Below, piece by piece: positions 34,022-42,544 of a stretch of 57,577 nt of DNA (positions within the stretch are counted from its first letter, which is position 1; every line of letters starts with the position of its first letter). Made by a program: the position numbers and the translations under genes. Location: contig CAMBTK010000004.1 of assembly GCA_945870785.1 (NCBI GenBank), forward strand, positions 1 to 57,577, read 5' to 3'. The notes beneath the pieces were generated by a model, which did not search any database, was not told the DNA's origin, and worked only from the letters and a program-made list of their open reading frames with translations. Origin of the DNA: Sulfurimonas crateris. GTDB taxonomy: Bacteria; Campylobacterota; Campylobacteria; Campylobacterales; Sulfurimonadaceae.

Positions 34022-35248
34022 ATGGCAACCTCAATAGAAGATGCGTTAGAACTTATCTACAAGCACACAAAACCAAAATCACTAAAAATTGTACCTCTTG
34101 AGAAATCTCTTGGATATGTTTTAGCAGAAGAGATAAAAGCTATCCATAATCTTCCTCCATTTGATAACTCAGCAATGGATGGATACGCTATTAAAGCTGA
34201 AGATGCCAATAAGATACTAAAAGTAAAACATACGATTTTTGCTGGTGATGACTCAGATGAAGAGCTAGAGAGCGGATTTGCCATTAAAATAATGACTGGA
34301 GCAAAAATCCCACATGGATGCGATAGTGTAGTTCCAATTGAGTTAGTAAAAAACATTGATGAGACTATAACGATTATGGATAGAGTTAAAAAAGGTAGCA
34401 ATATCCGCTTATGCGCAGAAGATATTAAGAGTGGTACTACTCTGCTTTATGCTGGGACAAAGCTATATGCACACCACATAACACTTCTTGCATCTCAGGG
34501 CATTAGCCACATAAAAGTATATAAAAAGCCTCGGGTGGCAATTTTTGCTTCAGGAAATGAGCTAAAGATGCATTTTGAGAGTGTTGATGCTCATCAGCTC
34601 TACAACACAAACAGCCCTACATTTTTTGCAAGAGCCAAGGAGCTTGGATGCGATGTTGATTTTATAGGAACGGCTAAAGATTCGCTTGAAAATATATATG
34701 AACACATTCAAAGCGCCCTTGATAGCGACCTAATAATCACGTCTGGCGGGGTAAGTGTTGGGGATGCTGATTTTACAAAAGAGGCATTTGGTGCTTTTGG
34801 GTATGAAATCTATTTTGAGAAAGTTGATATAAAACCAGGAAAACCTACAGCATTTGGGAAAGTAAAAGACACACTTGTCTTAAATCTTCCAGGAAATCCA
34901 CTTGCTGCCGCACTAAACTTTGAACTATTTGCGCAAAGCATTATTTTAGCTCTTAGCGGAGATATGGAAAAATATATTGCTCCTATTGAGACTACAATTG
35001 CCGATGACTATGCGATAAAGAGCGGCAAAAGAGCTCTGATACCTGGACACTTTGATGGTTCTAAATTTAAACCATATGGAAAATTTTCACCAGGTATGAT
35101 AACGCCCCTAGCCCTCTCAAACGCTTTTATAATCATTGATAATAAATGCGAGATACTAAAGAAAGATAGCAGTGTTAAGATAATATCTACAAGATTTAGT
35201 TTTAACTCAAAAGAGCAAAAAGAGCTCTCAAACAGTTGTGGGGTTTAA
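34022..35248 (+). CDS. moeA: Molybdopterin molybdenumtransferase
   Basis: 408 aa from ATG 34022; the frame is open upstream but that part overlaps the divergent gene and has no family similarity. MoeA landmarks are PPFDNSAMDGYAI, IMTGAKIPHGCDSVVP, the SGGVSVGDADF loop, KPGKPTAFG and LPGNPLAAAL. It inserts molybdate into adenylylated molybdopterin. The pathway partner moaA is at 36567-37532 and the formate dehydrogenase-like enzyme at 23922 is a likely customer. Its 3' end overlaps convergent queD by 21 bp. Confidence 0.94.
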   Translation: MATSIEDALELIYKHTKPKSLKIVPLEKSLGYVLAEEIKAIHNLPPFDNSAMDGYAIKAEDANKILKVKHTIFAGDDSDEELESGFAIKIMTGAKIPHGCDSVVPIELVKNIDETITIMDRVKKGSNIRLCAEDIKSGTTLLYAGTKLYAHHITLLASQGISHIKVYKKPRVAIFASGNELKMHFESVDAHQLYNTNSPTFFARAKELGCDVDFIGTAKDSLENIYEHIQSALDSDLIITSGGVSVGDADFTKEAFGAFGYEIYFEKVDIKPGKPTAFGKVKDTLVLNLPGNPLAAALNFELFAQSIILALSGDMEKYIAPIETTIADDYAIKSGKRALIPGHFDGSKFKPYGKFSPGMITPLALSNAFIIIDNKCEILKKDSSVKIISTRFSFNSKEQKELSNSCGV

Positions 35249-35809
35249 AAACCTCTCACCTCTTTTCATCTTCTCCCAAAAGTTATTTTCTGCCCAGTCA
35301 TCTTTGATAGCATCACTAAATATAATCTCATCAAGATTTATAGCTCCCATATTTTTTGAGTAAGCATCTTCGCTAAACGCTTGCGCATAGCCCGTATCTG
35401 TTTCGTGTACTATCACGCTGTGAAGCTTTACCTCTTTTTCTCCATTTACTGAAGTAGTAAGAGATAAAAGTTTATCCATAAGGACAAAAAATAGCCGTGA
35501 GAACTGTTCAGCTGAAGGAGATAACGGTGTAACTACCCATCTTGCAGAGTGTTTTTTCATATCATCTATATACTCTTTGTCATCTTCACTCCACAGAGTA
35601 ATAGCGTGATCAAAACTATCAATTATCATTTTCATATTTTGCTTCATTAGCCCAAAATCATAAACCATTTGACCATTATCCAAGAAATTTGACTCAAATA
35701 GGAGCTCTACTTTGTATGAGTGGCCATGAATTGAGCTTCTGCATCTAAGAGTTGAACATCCTCTAACTATATGCGCATTTTCAAATTTAAAAAGCTTTCT
35801 TATTATCAC
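35228..35809 (-). CDS. queD: 6-carboxytetrahydropterin synthase
   Basis: 193 aa. PTPS/QueD fold: KFENAHIVRGCSTLRCRSSIHGHSYKVEL carries the zinc histidines (first in NAH, then HGH), followed by MVYDFGLMKQ and the catalytic DHAITL. A further His lies in VIVHETDTGYAQAF. It makes CPH4 from dihydroneopterin triphosphate in queuosine synthesis. It is longer than the usual 120-140 aa, with a tail of about 40 residues (NMGAINLDEIIFSD onward). It adjoins queE by one base and overlaps moeA at the 3' end by 21 bp. Confidence 0.87.
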   Translation of the reverse strand: MIIRKLFKFENAHIVRGCSTLRCRSSIHGHSYKVELLFESNFLDNGQMVYDFGLMKQNMKMIIDSFDHAITLWSEDDKEYIDDMKKHSARWVVTPLSPSAEQFSRLFFVLMDKLLSLTTSVNGEKEVKLHSVIVHETDTGYAQAFSEDAYSKNMGAINLDEIIFSDAIKDDWAENNFWEKMKRGERFLNPTTV

Positions 35810-36570
35810 TAAACACCTCTATTTTGATTCCATATTCGTATATGGAGTCTGTCGCTAAATTTGTACCCTTTTGCTTTGCAAAACTCTATCAAAGGCTCTG
35901 TATTTGCTTCAACTTCTTCTTTATTGCCACCAAGTGGCATACAGTAAATATCACTCTCTATGGAGTAAGAAGTTATCTCTAAAATCTCATCTTCAAGTGC
36001 TGCATTAATTGAGTCTGCATCTATTGAGAACTTAAAGAAAGCCTCTTTTGCATTTAAGGCGATATTACTTATTACCTCACCTTTTACTCTTTTATGAAAT
36101 GGCTCATTTGAGTTTGATAGCTTTACAGAGAGTGCAAATATACACTTTTTATAAATCTCATATCTTTGAAAATTTACATCTAAAGAGCCGTTTGTCTCAA
36201 AAGTGATTTTATGTCCTCTCTCATGTAGATTCTCTAAAAACTCTACAAAGATAGGCTCATTTGCATATATAAGCGGTTCTCCGCCAGTTAAAACAACATC
36301 AACAGCAAATGGCAAATCATAAAAGTTTATGACATTTATAAGCTCTTGTGCGGAGGTTATTGGAATCCAGTTTTGCAAAAAATGCTCTCTATTTACTGCA
36401 TAGATAGTATCGCATCCTACAACTTTTTCTCCGCTAGAAGTACTCTCCTCACATCCAAAGCCTTCACACTTCATATTGCACCCACCAAAGCGGAAAAAGA
36501 GAGAAGGAGTTCCAACGTAACGCCCCTCTCCTTGTATGCTATAAAAATGTTCTACTAGATATACCATCAT
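35809..36570 (-). CDS. queE: 7-carboxy-7-deazaguanine synthase with expanded cluster loop
   Basis: 253 aa radical SAM enzyme: [21 protein letters not shown] and LTGGEPLIY are QueE landmarks. It converts CPH4, the QueD product, into the deazaguanine core. The first two cluster cysteines are C31 and C35, but the third, in the CDTIYA segment that normally follows directly as CX2C, is C53; 17 residues including an extra C40 lie between. Start ATG 36570 overlaps the moaA stop (ATGATG; the second ATG is equally possible). Co-transcribed as moaA-queE-queD. Confidence 0.88.
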   Translation of the reverse strand: MMVYLVEHFYSIQGEGRYVGTPSLFFRFGGCNMKCEGFGCEESTSSGEKVVGCDTIYAVNREHFLQNWIPITSAQELINVINFYDLPFAVDVVLTGGEPLIYANEPIFVEFLENLHERGHKITFETNGSLDVNFQRYEIYKKCIFALSVKLSNSNEPFHKRVKGEVISNIALNAKEAFFKFSIDADSINAALEDEILEITSYSIESDIYCMPLGGNKEEVEANTEPLIEFCKAKGYKFSDRLHIRIWNQNRGV

Positions 36571-37532
36571 CCGCCCGTTTCATAAAACGCTCTAGTAGAG
36601 ACCTCTCCATCTTCACCACCCCAGCGGTTTTTTTCTGGCTTTGTTCTTACAACTTCTCTTAAAACTTCACTAGCTGCTACTATATCGCCCTCTTTTATAG
36701 ACTTTGCGATGCTTAGAGCCTCATCAAAATATAGACATGGTATAAGCTGTCCCTCTGCTGTTAGGCGGATACGATTGCACTGTTTACAAAAGTCATCCCC
36801 GTAAGGCTCAATTATGCCAAATCGGTATCCATCACTCATCTTGTAGTAACGTGATGGAGAAGCACCATCATATCCCTCATCAACAAACTCATAATGCTCT
36901 CTTAACATAGAGAGCAGTTCATCTGATTTTAGTCCGCTTATCTCTTTGGAAGCGTATTTGTTTTCCATATACTCTATAAAGCGTATAGTCATACCACGCT
37001 TCTTTGAATACTCTAAAACATCAACTATCTCATCTGCGTTCATATTTTTCATAGGAACCATGTTTACTTTTACTTTAAGCCCAACTGCGAGTGCCTCATT
37101 TACGCCCTCTAAAACGTTTTGTAAAACATCTTTTCCTGCGATAGCAAGGGCAACTTCTGGCTTTAGTGTGTCTATGCTTACATTGAGGCGCTTAAGCCCT
37201 GCATCACGAAGTTTTTGAGCAGTTGATTTAAGAAGATAGGCATTTGTTGTCATCGCCAAATCAATATCTGGGGCATAATCGTATATCATCTTTATAAATT
37301 TATCTAAATCTTCACGCAAAAGAGGCTCTCCGCCAGTGATGCGAATCTTTTTTATACCCTCATCAATTGCTACTTTTACAAACAAAAAAAGCTCTTCAAA
37401 AGTAAGCAGATTCTCTTTTGGAACCCACGAAAATGGTTTCTCAGGCATACAGTATTGACATCTGAAGTTACATCGCTCTGTTACGGAGATGCGCAGATAG
37501 TCAACAACTCTCTCATAGCTATCTATTAGCAT
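36567..37532 (-). CDS. moaA: GTP 3',8-cyclase
   Basis: 321 aa radical SAM enzyme for the first step of molybdenum cofactor synthesis. N-terminal cluster [15 protein letters not shown]-binding [11 protein letters not shown]; second cluster [20 protein letters not shown]; and the functional C-terminal double glycine (YETGG). All family features are present. First gene of the moaA-queE-queD operon and opposite moeA. Confidence 0.96.
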   Translation of the reverse strand: MLIDSYERVVDYLRISVTERCNFRCQYCMPEKPFSWVPKENLLTFEELFLFVKVAIDEGIKKIRITGGEPLLREDLDKFIKMIYDYAPDIDLAMTTNAYLLKSTAQKLRDAGLKRLNVSIDTLKPEVALAIAGKDVLQNVLEGVNEALAVGLKVKVNMVPMKNMNADEIVDVLEYSKKRGMTIRFIEYMENKYASKEISGLKSDELLSMLREHYEFVDEGYDGASPSRYYKMSDGYRFGIIEPYGDDFCKQCNRIRLTAEGQLIPCLYFDEALSIAKSIKEGDIVAASEVLREVVRTKPEKNRWGGEDGEVSTRAFYETGG

Positions 37533-37562
37533 AATAATTCCTAAACTGTTTTATATGTTTGT

Positions 37563-37568
37563 ATTATA
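37563..37568 (-). promoter_or_regulatory. -10 element of the moaA-queE-queD operon
   Basis: GATATAAT on the minus strand gives TATAAT at 37568-37563, about 30 nt before the moaA ATG, which has TTAGGA as its ribosome site. Confidence 0.5.
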
Positions 37569-37620
37569 TCTTTTGGAGGTAAAAAGGAGTTTAAATATTT
37601 TGAGGTTTTATAAATGGGGC

Positions 37621-37646
37621 TTTTGCGCCAAAAAAGAGGCGCAAAA
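37621..37646 (-). terminator. Inverted repeat after the major porin gene
   Basis: A perfect 9-bp stem TTTTGCGCC (37621-37629) with its complement (37638-37646) and an 8-nt loop, starting 9 nt after the porin stop codon. The following minus-strand bases are not T-rich, so termination strength is doubtful; the stem may protect the mRNA end. Confidence 0.45.
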
Positions 37647-37654
37647 AGTTTGAA

Positions 37655-38965
37655 CTATTTTGTAGCGAATTTGTAATCTAACATCGCCCAGAATTTTGTA
37701 GTGTCAACATTTGTATTTGTAGGAACTGTCACATACTCCTCATCAGCGTTATAATCAGCAACTTTTAACATACCAGAAAGGTTGTTTACACCTGGGATAG
37801 CTCTTGCATATGTTACATCAAGTTCAGTTCCGTAATCTACATTACCAACTTCTGAAGTGTAGTCATGGTATGTTGCTTTTAGCATACCAAAATCTTTTGA
37901 TTTATAACCAAGACAGATATTTAAGTCCTCTAAACCATCAGTTGGTGTAGTTAAGAACATATCAGCAAATCCGTTATGAGCGTGTAGTGTAGCAAGTGGT
38001 GTAGCAAATGCTTTTTCATCACCAGCAGTGCCATCACCGTCTCCGCTTAACACTTCATATTGGATACCAGCTAAGAAACCGCTTACATCTGCGTTAAGTT
38101 GGAAGTTCATATAATTTGCATCAACATGACTTGTTGAGTTGTTAGATCCTGAATTTTCCATAGTAGCGTCAGTTTGTTTTGCGTACTCTGCACGGTAACC
38201 TACTTTAACACCATCAGCAGCTTTGATATCTCCTGTAAGTGCTAAACCGTAAGTATCACTACCAACTGTACCTAACGTTCCTGTTCCAATCATATAGTCA
38301 TAAGCAGTTACTTTTAACTCATCCATTACTTTGTATGAACCGTTTAAAAGAAGTGTTCTTGTATCTGCTGCTGCAGTATTATATGTAGCTGGAGCTTGTG
38401 TATCATCAGCAAATACTCTATTTACTTGATTTACATATACAGCTGTAAGGTTTAGGTTATCAATGCTGTTGTTTGTTAACGTATATGCATCAAAAGTTTG
38501 TGGCATTTGTCTCCAATCAACCGCACCAACAAATCTTTGGTTATCAAGATTTATCATTTGACGACCAGCTCTTAACTTTGTTTTACCATACTTGATATCA
38601 ATATATGCTTGTGTTAAGCGAGTTTGCTCTGCATCTGCAACAGTGTCATGCCACTCTCCACCATTATCTCCGCTTGCATCATTATAGTTATCATTTAATG
38701 CACGAACGTCTGTCATCTCAACATAAGCTGATAGCCAGTCTGTTCCTAATAAGTCAGCACTTACACCAAGGCTTAAACGGTTAGTGAACGCATTTGCATT
38801 AGGATTCTTTGCTACATCATTTGCATCTACCATCTCATAACGAGCTCTTACTTGCCCTTTTGCTTTAATGTTAGTTAAGATATCAGTTCCCTCTGCTTGA
38901 GCAGAAACTGCACCAACACCCATCATCATAACTGCTGCCATAGACATTTTTATCATTTTTCTCAT
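37655..38965 (-). CDS. Major outer-membrane porin (OprD/MOMP-like)
   Basis: 436 aa. Signal peptide of about 24 residues (MRKMIKMSMAAV to AQA). The mature protein alternates short beta strands, such as KAKGQVRARYEMVDAN and ELDVTYARAI, with Asp/Asn/Gly-rich loops, and ends in a strand closing with KFATK. This is the pattern of epsilonproteobacterial major porins. It forms a general or selective outer-membrane channel. The leader of about 40-200 nt holds an 11-bp tandem repeat that could be a regulator site. Substrate unknown. Confidence 0.85.
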   Translation of the reverse strand: MRKMIKMSMAAVMMMGVGAVSAQAEGTDILTNIKAKGQVRARYEMVDANDVAKNPNANAFTNRLSLGVSADLLGTDWLSAYVEMTDVRALNDNYNDASGDNGGEWHDTVADAEQTRLTQAYIDIKYGKTKLRAGRQMINLDNQRFVGAVDWRQMPQTFDAYTLTNNSIDNLNLTAVYVNQVNRVFADDTQAPATYNTAAADTRTLLLNGSYKVMDELKVTAYDYMIGTGTLGTVGSDTYGLALTGDIKAADGVKVGYRAEYAKQTDATMENSGSNNSTSHVDANYMNFQLNADVSGFLAGIQYEVLSGDGDGTAGDEKAFATPLATLHAHNGFADMFLTTPTDGLEDLNICLGYKSKDFGMLKATYHDYTSEVGNVDYGTELDVTYARAIPGVNNLSGMLKVADYNADEEYVTVPTNTNVDTTKFWAMLDYKFATK

Positions 38966-39101
38966 TTTATCTCTCCTATTTTCTCTTATCGCTAATTTAA
39001 GATGTGAAATATCACTTCAAGTTATGCGATTTATTAGAGTAGAGAACATTCTACATCCGCAATTTTTAAAGTAAGTTTAAATTTCATGATTTGGAAGCTA
39101 T

Positions 39102-39126
39102 TTGTTAATTTATTGTTAATTTATTG
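39102..39126. repeat. Tandem 11-bp repeat TTGTTAATTTA
   Basis: Two exact copies (39102-39112 and 39113-39123) plus a partial third lie between the divergent porin (37655) and RDD gene (39205). The one-helical-turn period is the kind recognised by OmpR/PhoB-family regulators. It is the longest gene-free stretch of the window (about 240 nt). Confidence 0.6.
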
Positions 39127-39192
39127 TCGCATATTCTACAAAGAGCTCTATTTTATGACTCCCTTAAAAGAGAAAATAGTTTTTGAATCTGT

Positions 39193-39198
39193 TATAAT
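39193..39198 (+). promoter_or_regulatory. -10 element of the RDD gene, implying a leaderless mRNA
   Basis: CTGTTATAAT gives TATAAT at 39193-39198. The only plausible start codon is ATG at 39205, 6 nt after the -10, and no ribosome site lies between. The predicted transcription start therefore coincides with the start codon. Confidence 0.55.
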
Positions 39199-39204
39199 TG
39201 CGTT

Positions 39205-39669
39205 ATGAGATTCAGAAACATAAAAAACAGACAAAAAAAAGAGAGCAAAAAAGAGCTGCCAAAATATATTTATGCTCCATATAATCAAAGAGTAAAAGCG
39301 TTGATAACAGACATGTTTATGATCTACGCACCAATCCTTTATATAACAGCTTATATCGTAATGGATGGAAAAGATGAGTTTTTATCATCACAACTAGCAC
39401 CTCTTGGTGCTGTTTTGTTATATGGCTTGATTTATGCGCTACTTTTGAGTAAATTTGGACAGACTCCTGGAAAAAAAGCGTATGAAATCAAAGTTGTAGA
39501 TGATAAAAGTGGCGAATATATCGGCTTTTTTAGAGCCATTTTAAGATTTTTTCTATTTTTAGTAACAGCTTCAACTCTTTTAGGATTATTTTTACCATTT
39601 TATAGAAGAGATAAAAAAACTCTGCATGATTTACTTTGTGGAACTATCGTAGTTGCACTAAAGAAGTAA
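39205..39669 (+). CDS. RDD family integral membrane protein
   Basis: 154 aa. The basic cytoplasmic N-terminus is followed by the RDD-domain signature (YNQRVKALITDMFMI in helix 1, where the family has Arg-Asp-Asp-like charges), helices at about 32-50, 62-85 and 110-130, and the typical end FYRRDKKTLHDLLCGTIVV. Function of most RDD proteins is unknown; some act in ion transport. No ribosome site precedes the ATG; see the promoter at 39193. Convergent with petC. Confidence 0.82.
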   Translation: MRFRNIKNRQKKESKKELPKYIYAPYNQRVKALITDMFMIYAPILYITAYIVMDGKDEFLSSQLAPLGAVLLYGLIYALLLSKFGQTPGKKAYEIKVVDDKSGEYIGFFRAILRFFLFLVTASTLLGLFLPFYRRDKKTLHDLLCGTIVVALKK

Positions 39670-39730
39670 AAGTCAATTACTCATAAGAGTGGATGATATT
39701 ATTATAAAATGAATTAGTAATGAGTGGTGG

Positions 39731-39764
39731 AGGATATAATATATCCTACCTCAAGAAGAGGTAG
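39731..39764. terminator. Two adjoining hairpins between the RDD gene and petC
   Basis: AGGATAT/ATATCCT (39731-39737 with 39741-39747) and CTACCTC/GAGGTAG (39746-39752 with 39758-39764) form two 7-bp stems sharing two bases, so only one or a stacked form can exist at a time. They lie just after the petC stop on one strand and 61 nt after the RDD stop on the other. No T-run follows. Confidence 0.4.
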
Positions 39765-39775
39765 AATGGTAGAGA

Positions 39776-40723
39776 TTAGTGTAGGTCTTTCCAGACTTGT
39801 TTTTTCCATAAAAGAGCAAAGATAGCAAAGATTACAGAGTAAATCAATACAGATTTACCAAGTGATTCTCTTTCGTGTCTTTTTGTATCACCAGCATCTT
39901 CTAGATATTCTATAACTTTCTCAGCAGCTTCTGCAGTAACACCAACTCTTGGCATTGCAGTACCCTCTAAGTGTGCTTGTGGGTTCTCTATAAATGTACT
40001 TATAAAGTGTTCACCACGAGAACGTATATACATACTTAAATCTGGAGGCAATTTACCCATATATTTTGTTAAGTGTTCTTGGTACTCTAACACTTGAATA
40101 TCAAATGCCAAAGACTCTTTTTCAAACTTAAACGCTGGTTTTTCGCCAACTTGTGTCCACTTCTCGTATGAAACAGCGTGACATCTACCACAAGCATTTT
40201 CGTATGCCATTTTTGGAGTAACTTCCTCAGGTTTTACAGCAATTGATTGTAGGTATGAAACCATATCCGCAACTTCTTGCTCAGCGTCTCCACCAGCACC
40301 AAAGAATGCAGTCATTGGGTGTGATTGCCCTTTTGCAGCATCAAACTTGTGCTCAACTTTTAGTGCATGAGCAGGATTTACTATTAAGTTAGCTAAAAAT
40401 TTTGCATCATAGATAGCACCTGCATTGCTTAAGTCTGGTGGATTTACACCATAACTAGCAGCAGCAGAAACTGCGTCCATAGCAGCTGGCATACCCTCTT
40501 TTTCTATCGAGTGACATCCAGTACATGCAGCAGCACCTGTAACTAACTCTTTACCGCTTGCAACATTACCAGTTTTTGCAACTGGCTTTAAGTCTGCATA
40601 AGCAAAGTGCTCACTCTCTACATGCTTGTGCATTACAGAGTGTGCATATGGCTCAACTAACCAATAAGTTAGGAGAGTAAAAGCAACAACAACAACCAGA
40701 ATTAAAGGTTCTTTATTTTTCAT
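39776..40723 (-). CDS. petC: Diheme cytochrome c1 subunit of the bc1 complex
   Basis: 315 aa from the ATG at 40723 (MKNKEPLILV), chosen because AAGGAG lies just upstream; the upstream ATG at 40750 lies inside petB. Membrane anchors at both ends (about 6-24 and 288-307). Two heme motifs, CTGCH and CGRCH, and a probable Met ligand in GTAMPRVG. Diheme c1 is characteristic of epsilonproteobacterial bc1 complexes, where it passes electrons from the Rieske centre to periplasmic cytochromes. Last gene of petA-petB-petC. Confidence 0.92.
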   Translation of the reverse strand: MKNKEPLILVVVVAFTLLTYWLVEPYAHSVMHKHVESEHFAYADLKPVAKTGNVASGKELVTGAAACTGCHSIEKEGMPAAMDAVSAAASYGVNPPDLSNAGAIYDAKFLANLIVNPAHALKVEHKFDAAKGQSHPMTAFFGAGGDAEQEVADMVSYLQSIAVKPEEVTPKMAYENACGRCHAVSYEKWTQVGEKPAFKFEKESLAFDIQVLEYQEHLTKYMGKLPPDLSMYIRSRGEHFISTFIENPQAHLEGTAMPRVGVTAEAAEKVIEYLEDAGDTKRHERESLGKSVLIYSVIFAIFALLWKKQVWKDLH

Positions 40724-40733
40724 CCTATTCTCC

Positions 40734-41948
40734 TTATACTTTTTTTTCATTCATAGTTATAAACGGAAGTGCAACCCATAAAAGGATAAACGCAACTGCT
40801 GCAACTAAACCGATAGTACTAAACATACCCTCTGGAGGTAATTTGCCCATAGCTGTTAGAACTATCATATCGATAAGTAATAACCAAAACCAAACGCTAA
40901 ATGCTCCACGGCGACTTGCTGGAACAGCATTTGGACTTCTGTCTAACCACGGTAAAAGTACAAAGATAACTTGTGCAAAACCAAACGCTAGTAGACCGAT
41001 GTTTACAGAGAATGGACGAAGAATCTCATAAGACCATAAGAAATACCACTCTGGGTAGATATGTGCTGGAGTTTTAAGTCCATCAGCAGGGTCGAAGTTT
41101 ACAGGGTCAAGTGCAAATCCATATTGGAAAAATACAAGATAGAAGAAGAAGATTAGGAAAAATCCAACAACCATCAAATCTTTAGACATAAAGTCATTTG
41201 CAAAACGGATAACTTTTGAACCAGCTTTGTCACCAGCTAAATATTTTTTAGCTTCAGCATCAAAGTCAACTTCTTCACCATCTTGGTTATTAACGTGTGG
41301 AATTCTAAGAGCTGCAAAGTGAAGCCCTATAAGTCCCATAATCGCTAATGGTAAAAGAAGAACGTGAAGCATAAAGAAACGAGTTAAGAAAGCTTGAGCA
41401 GGAACATAATCCCCTCTAATCCACTCAACTAAACCATCTAAATGTAATCCACCAAGACTAAAGATATTTGTAATAACCATACCTGCCCAGTAGCTCATTT
41501 GTCCCCATGGAAGCATATAACCACTAAACGCTTCAGCAGAGAAAGTAACAAAAAGAAGCATACCTGAAACCCAAATCATCTCACGACCTTTTTTATAAGA
41601 GCCATAATAGATACCTGTGAACATGTGGATATATATAATCAAGAAAACAACTGAAGCAGCAACTCCATGAACATGTCTCCACAACCAACCGTAATCAACA
41701 TCTCTCATAATAGTAAAGTTTACGCTGTAAAACGCATCTTTAACATCTGGTTGATAGTACATCAACAAGAAAATTCCTGAAACTAAAAGTAGTGCGAATG
41801 TGATTGCAAGAACCATACCCATCGCCCACAAGAAGTTAATGTTTTTTGGAATCCAATACTCAGATGCCATAACCTTTTCAACTTTTTCAATTGCTAAACG
41901 TTGGTTTAACCAATCTTTAACACTTGTTGCTTTTGTAAAATGTGCCAT
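40734..41948 (-). CDS. petB: Cytochrome b subunit of the bc1 complex
   Basis: 404 aa with about eight to nine transmembrane helices. Paired heme histidines are seen in WRHVHGV and YIHMF in helix B and in the FFMLHVLLLP and GLHFAALRIP region of helix D. The quinol site has PEWYFLWSYEILRP. It is a full-length cytochrome b, not a split b6/subunit IV. Oxidises quinol in the inner membrane and builds proton-motive force. It follows petA after 12 nt. Confidence 0.95.
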   Translation of the reverse strand: MAHFTKATSVKDWLNQRLAIEKVEKVMASEYWIPKNINFLWAMGMVLAITFALLLVSGIFLLMYYQPDVKDAFYSVNFTIMRDVDYGWLWRHVHGVAASVVFLIIYIHMFTGIYYGSYKKGREMIWVSGMLLFVTFSAEAFSGYMLPWGQMSYWAGMVITNIFSLGGLHLDGLVEWIRGDYVPAQAFLTRFFMLHVLLLPLAIMGLIGLHFAALRIPHVNNQDGEEVDFDAEAKKYLAGDKAGSKVIRFANDFMSKDLMVVGFFLIFFFYLVFFQYGFALDPVNFDPADGLKTPAHIYPEWYFLWSYEILRPFSVNIGLLAFGFAQVIFVLLPWLDRSPNAVPASRRGAFSVWFWLLLIDMIVLTAMGKLPPEGMFSTIGLVAAVAFILLWVALPFITMNEKKV

Positions 41949-41960
41949 AATTCCTCCCCC

Positions 41961-42485
41961 TTAAAGCGTTATGCCGCTATCTTTCATAGCTTGAAACTCT
42001 GGACCAACTTCACCAAGAACAAGCGATGTACCTTCAATTTTAAATGGAGGTATATCAAATGCACGCGGTGGTGGAACTTTTGTTACTTCACCAGCCCAGT
42101 TAAACATACCGCCATGACATGCACAAAGGAATGATTCATCAGCAGGAATATATGCTGGAATACAACCTAGGTGCGTACATAAACCGATAGCTATCATAAA
42201 GTGAGAATCACCAACAACGATGTCTCTAGCTTTTTGGCTCTCAGTCTGTTTTGCAATCATCGCCGCTGTTTTTTTCAAAACAAAAATCGGCTTTCCTCTC
42301 CACTTTTCTGTTATTAGCTCACCCTCTGGATATATTGTCATATCAAGAGTTGTAAATCCTGCAGCTTTAACGCTTGGAAGCGGATCCCAAGTCTTTTTCA
42401 TTGCTACCAATGAAGCAACTGCCCCTACACCTGCAACGGCGCCAAATGCTTTACCCATAAACCCTCTACGGCTACTGTTATGCAT
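41961..42485 (-). CDS. petA: Rieske iron-sulfur subunit of the bc1 complex
   Basis: 174 aa from ATG 42485 (MHNSSRRGFMGKAF), preceded by AGAGAG; an ATG six codons upstream lacks a ribosome site. A twin-arginine motif SRRGFMG begins the membrane anchor, consistent with Tat export. The [2Fe-2S] boxes are CTHLGC and CACHGGMFNW, with both Cys-His pairs intact and the disulfide cysteines present. It accepts electrons from quinol and passes them to cytochrome c1. First gene of the operon. Confidence 0.94.
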   Translation of the reverse strand: MHNSSRRGFMGKAFGAVAGVGAVASLVAMKKTWDPLPSVKAAGFTTLDMTIYPEGELITEKWRGKPIFVLKKTAAMIAKQTESQKARDIVVGDSHFMIAIGLCTHLGCIPAYIPADESFLCACHGGMFNWAGEVTKVPPPRAFDIPPFKIEGTSLVLGEVGPEFQAMKDSGITL

Positions 42486-42517
42486 ATTTGCTCTCTTTCT
42501 CATAAAATTGAAGGCTG

Positions 42518-42523
42518 ATTATA
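42518..42523 (-). promoter_or_regulatory. -10 element of the petABC operon
   Basis: TTTAGTATATAAT on the minus strand gives TATAAT at 42523-42518, about 33 nt before the petA start. Confidence 0.55.
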
Positions 42524-42544
42524 TACTAAATTACTTTTAATTAA

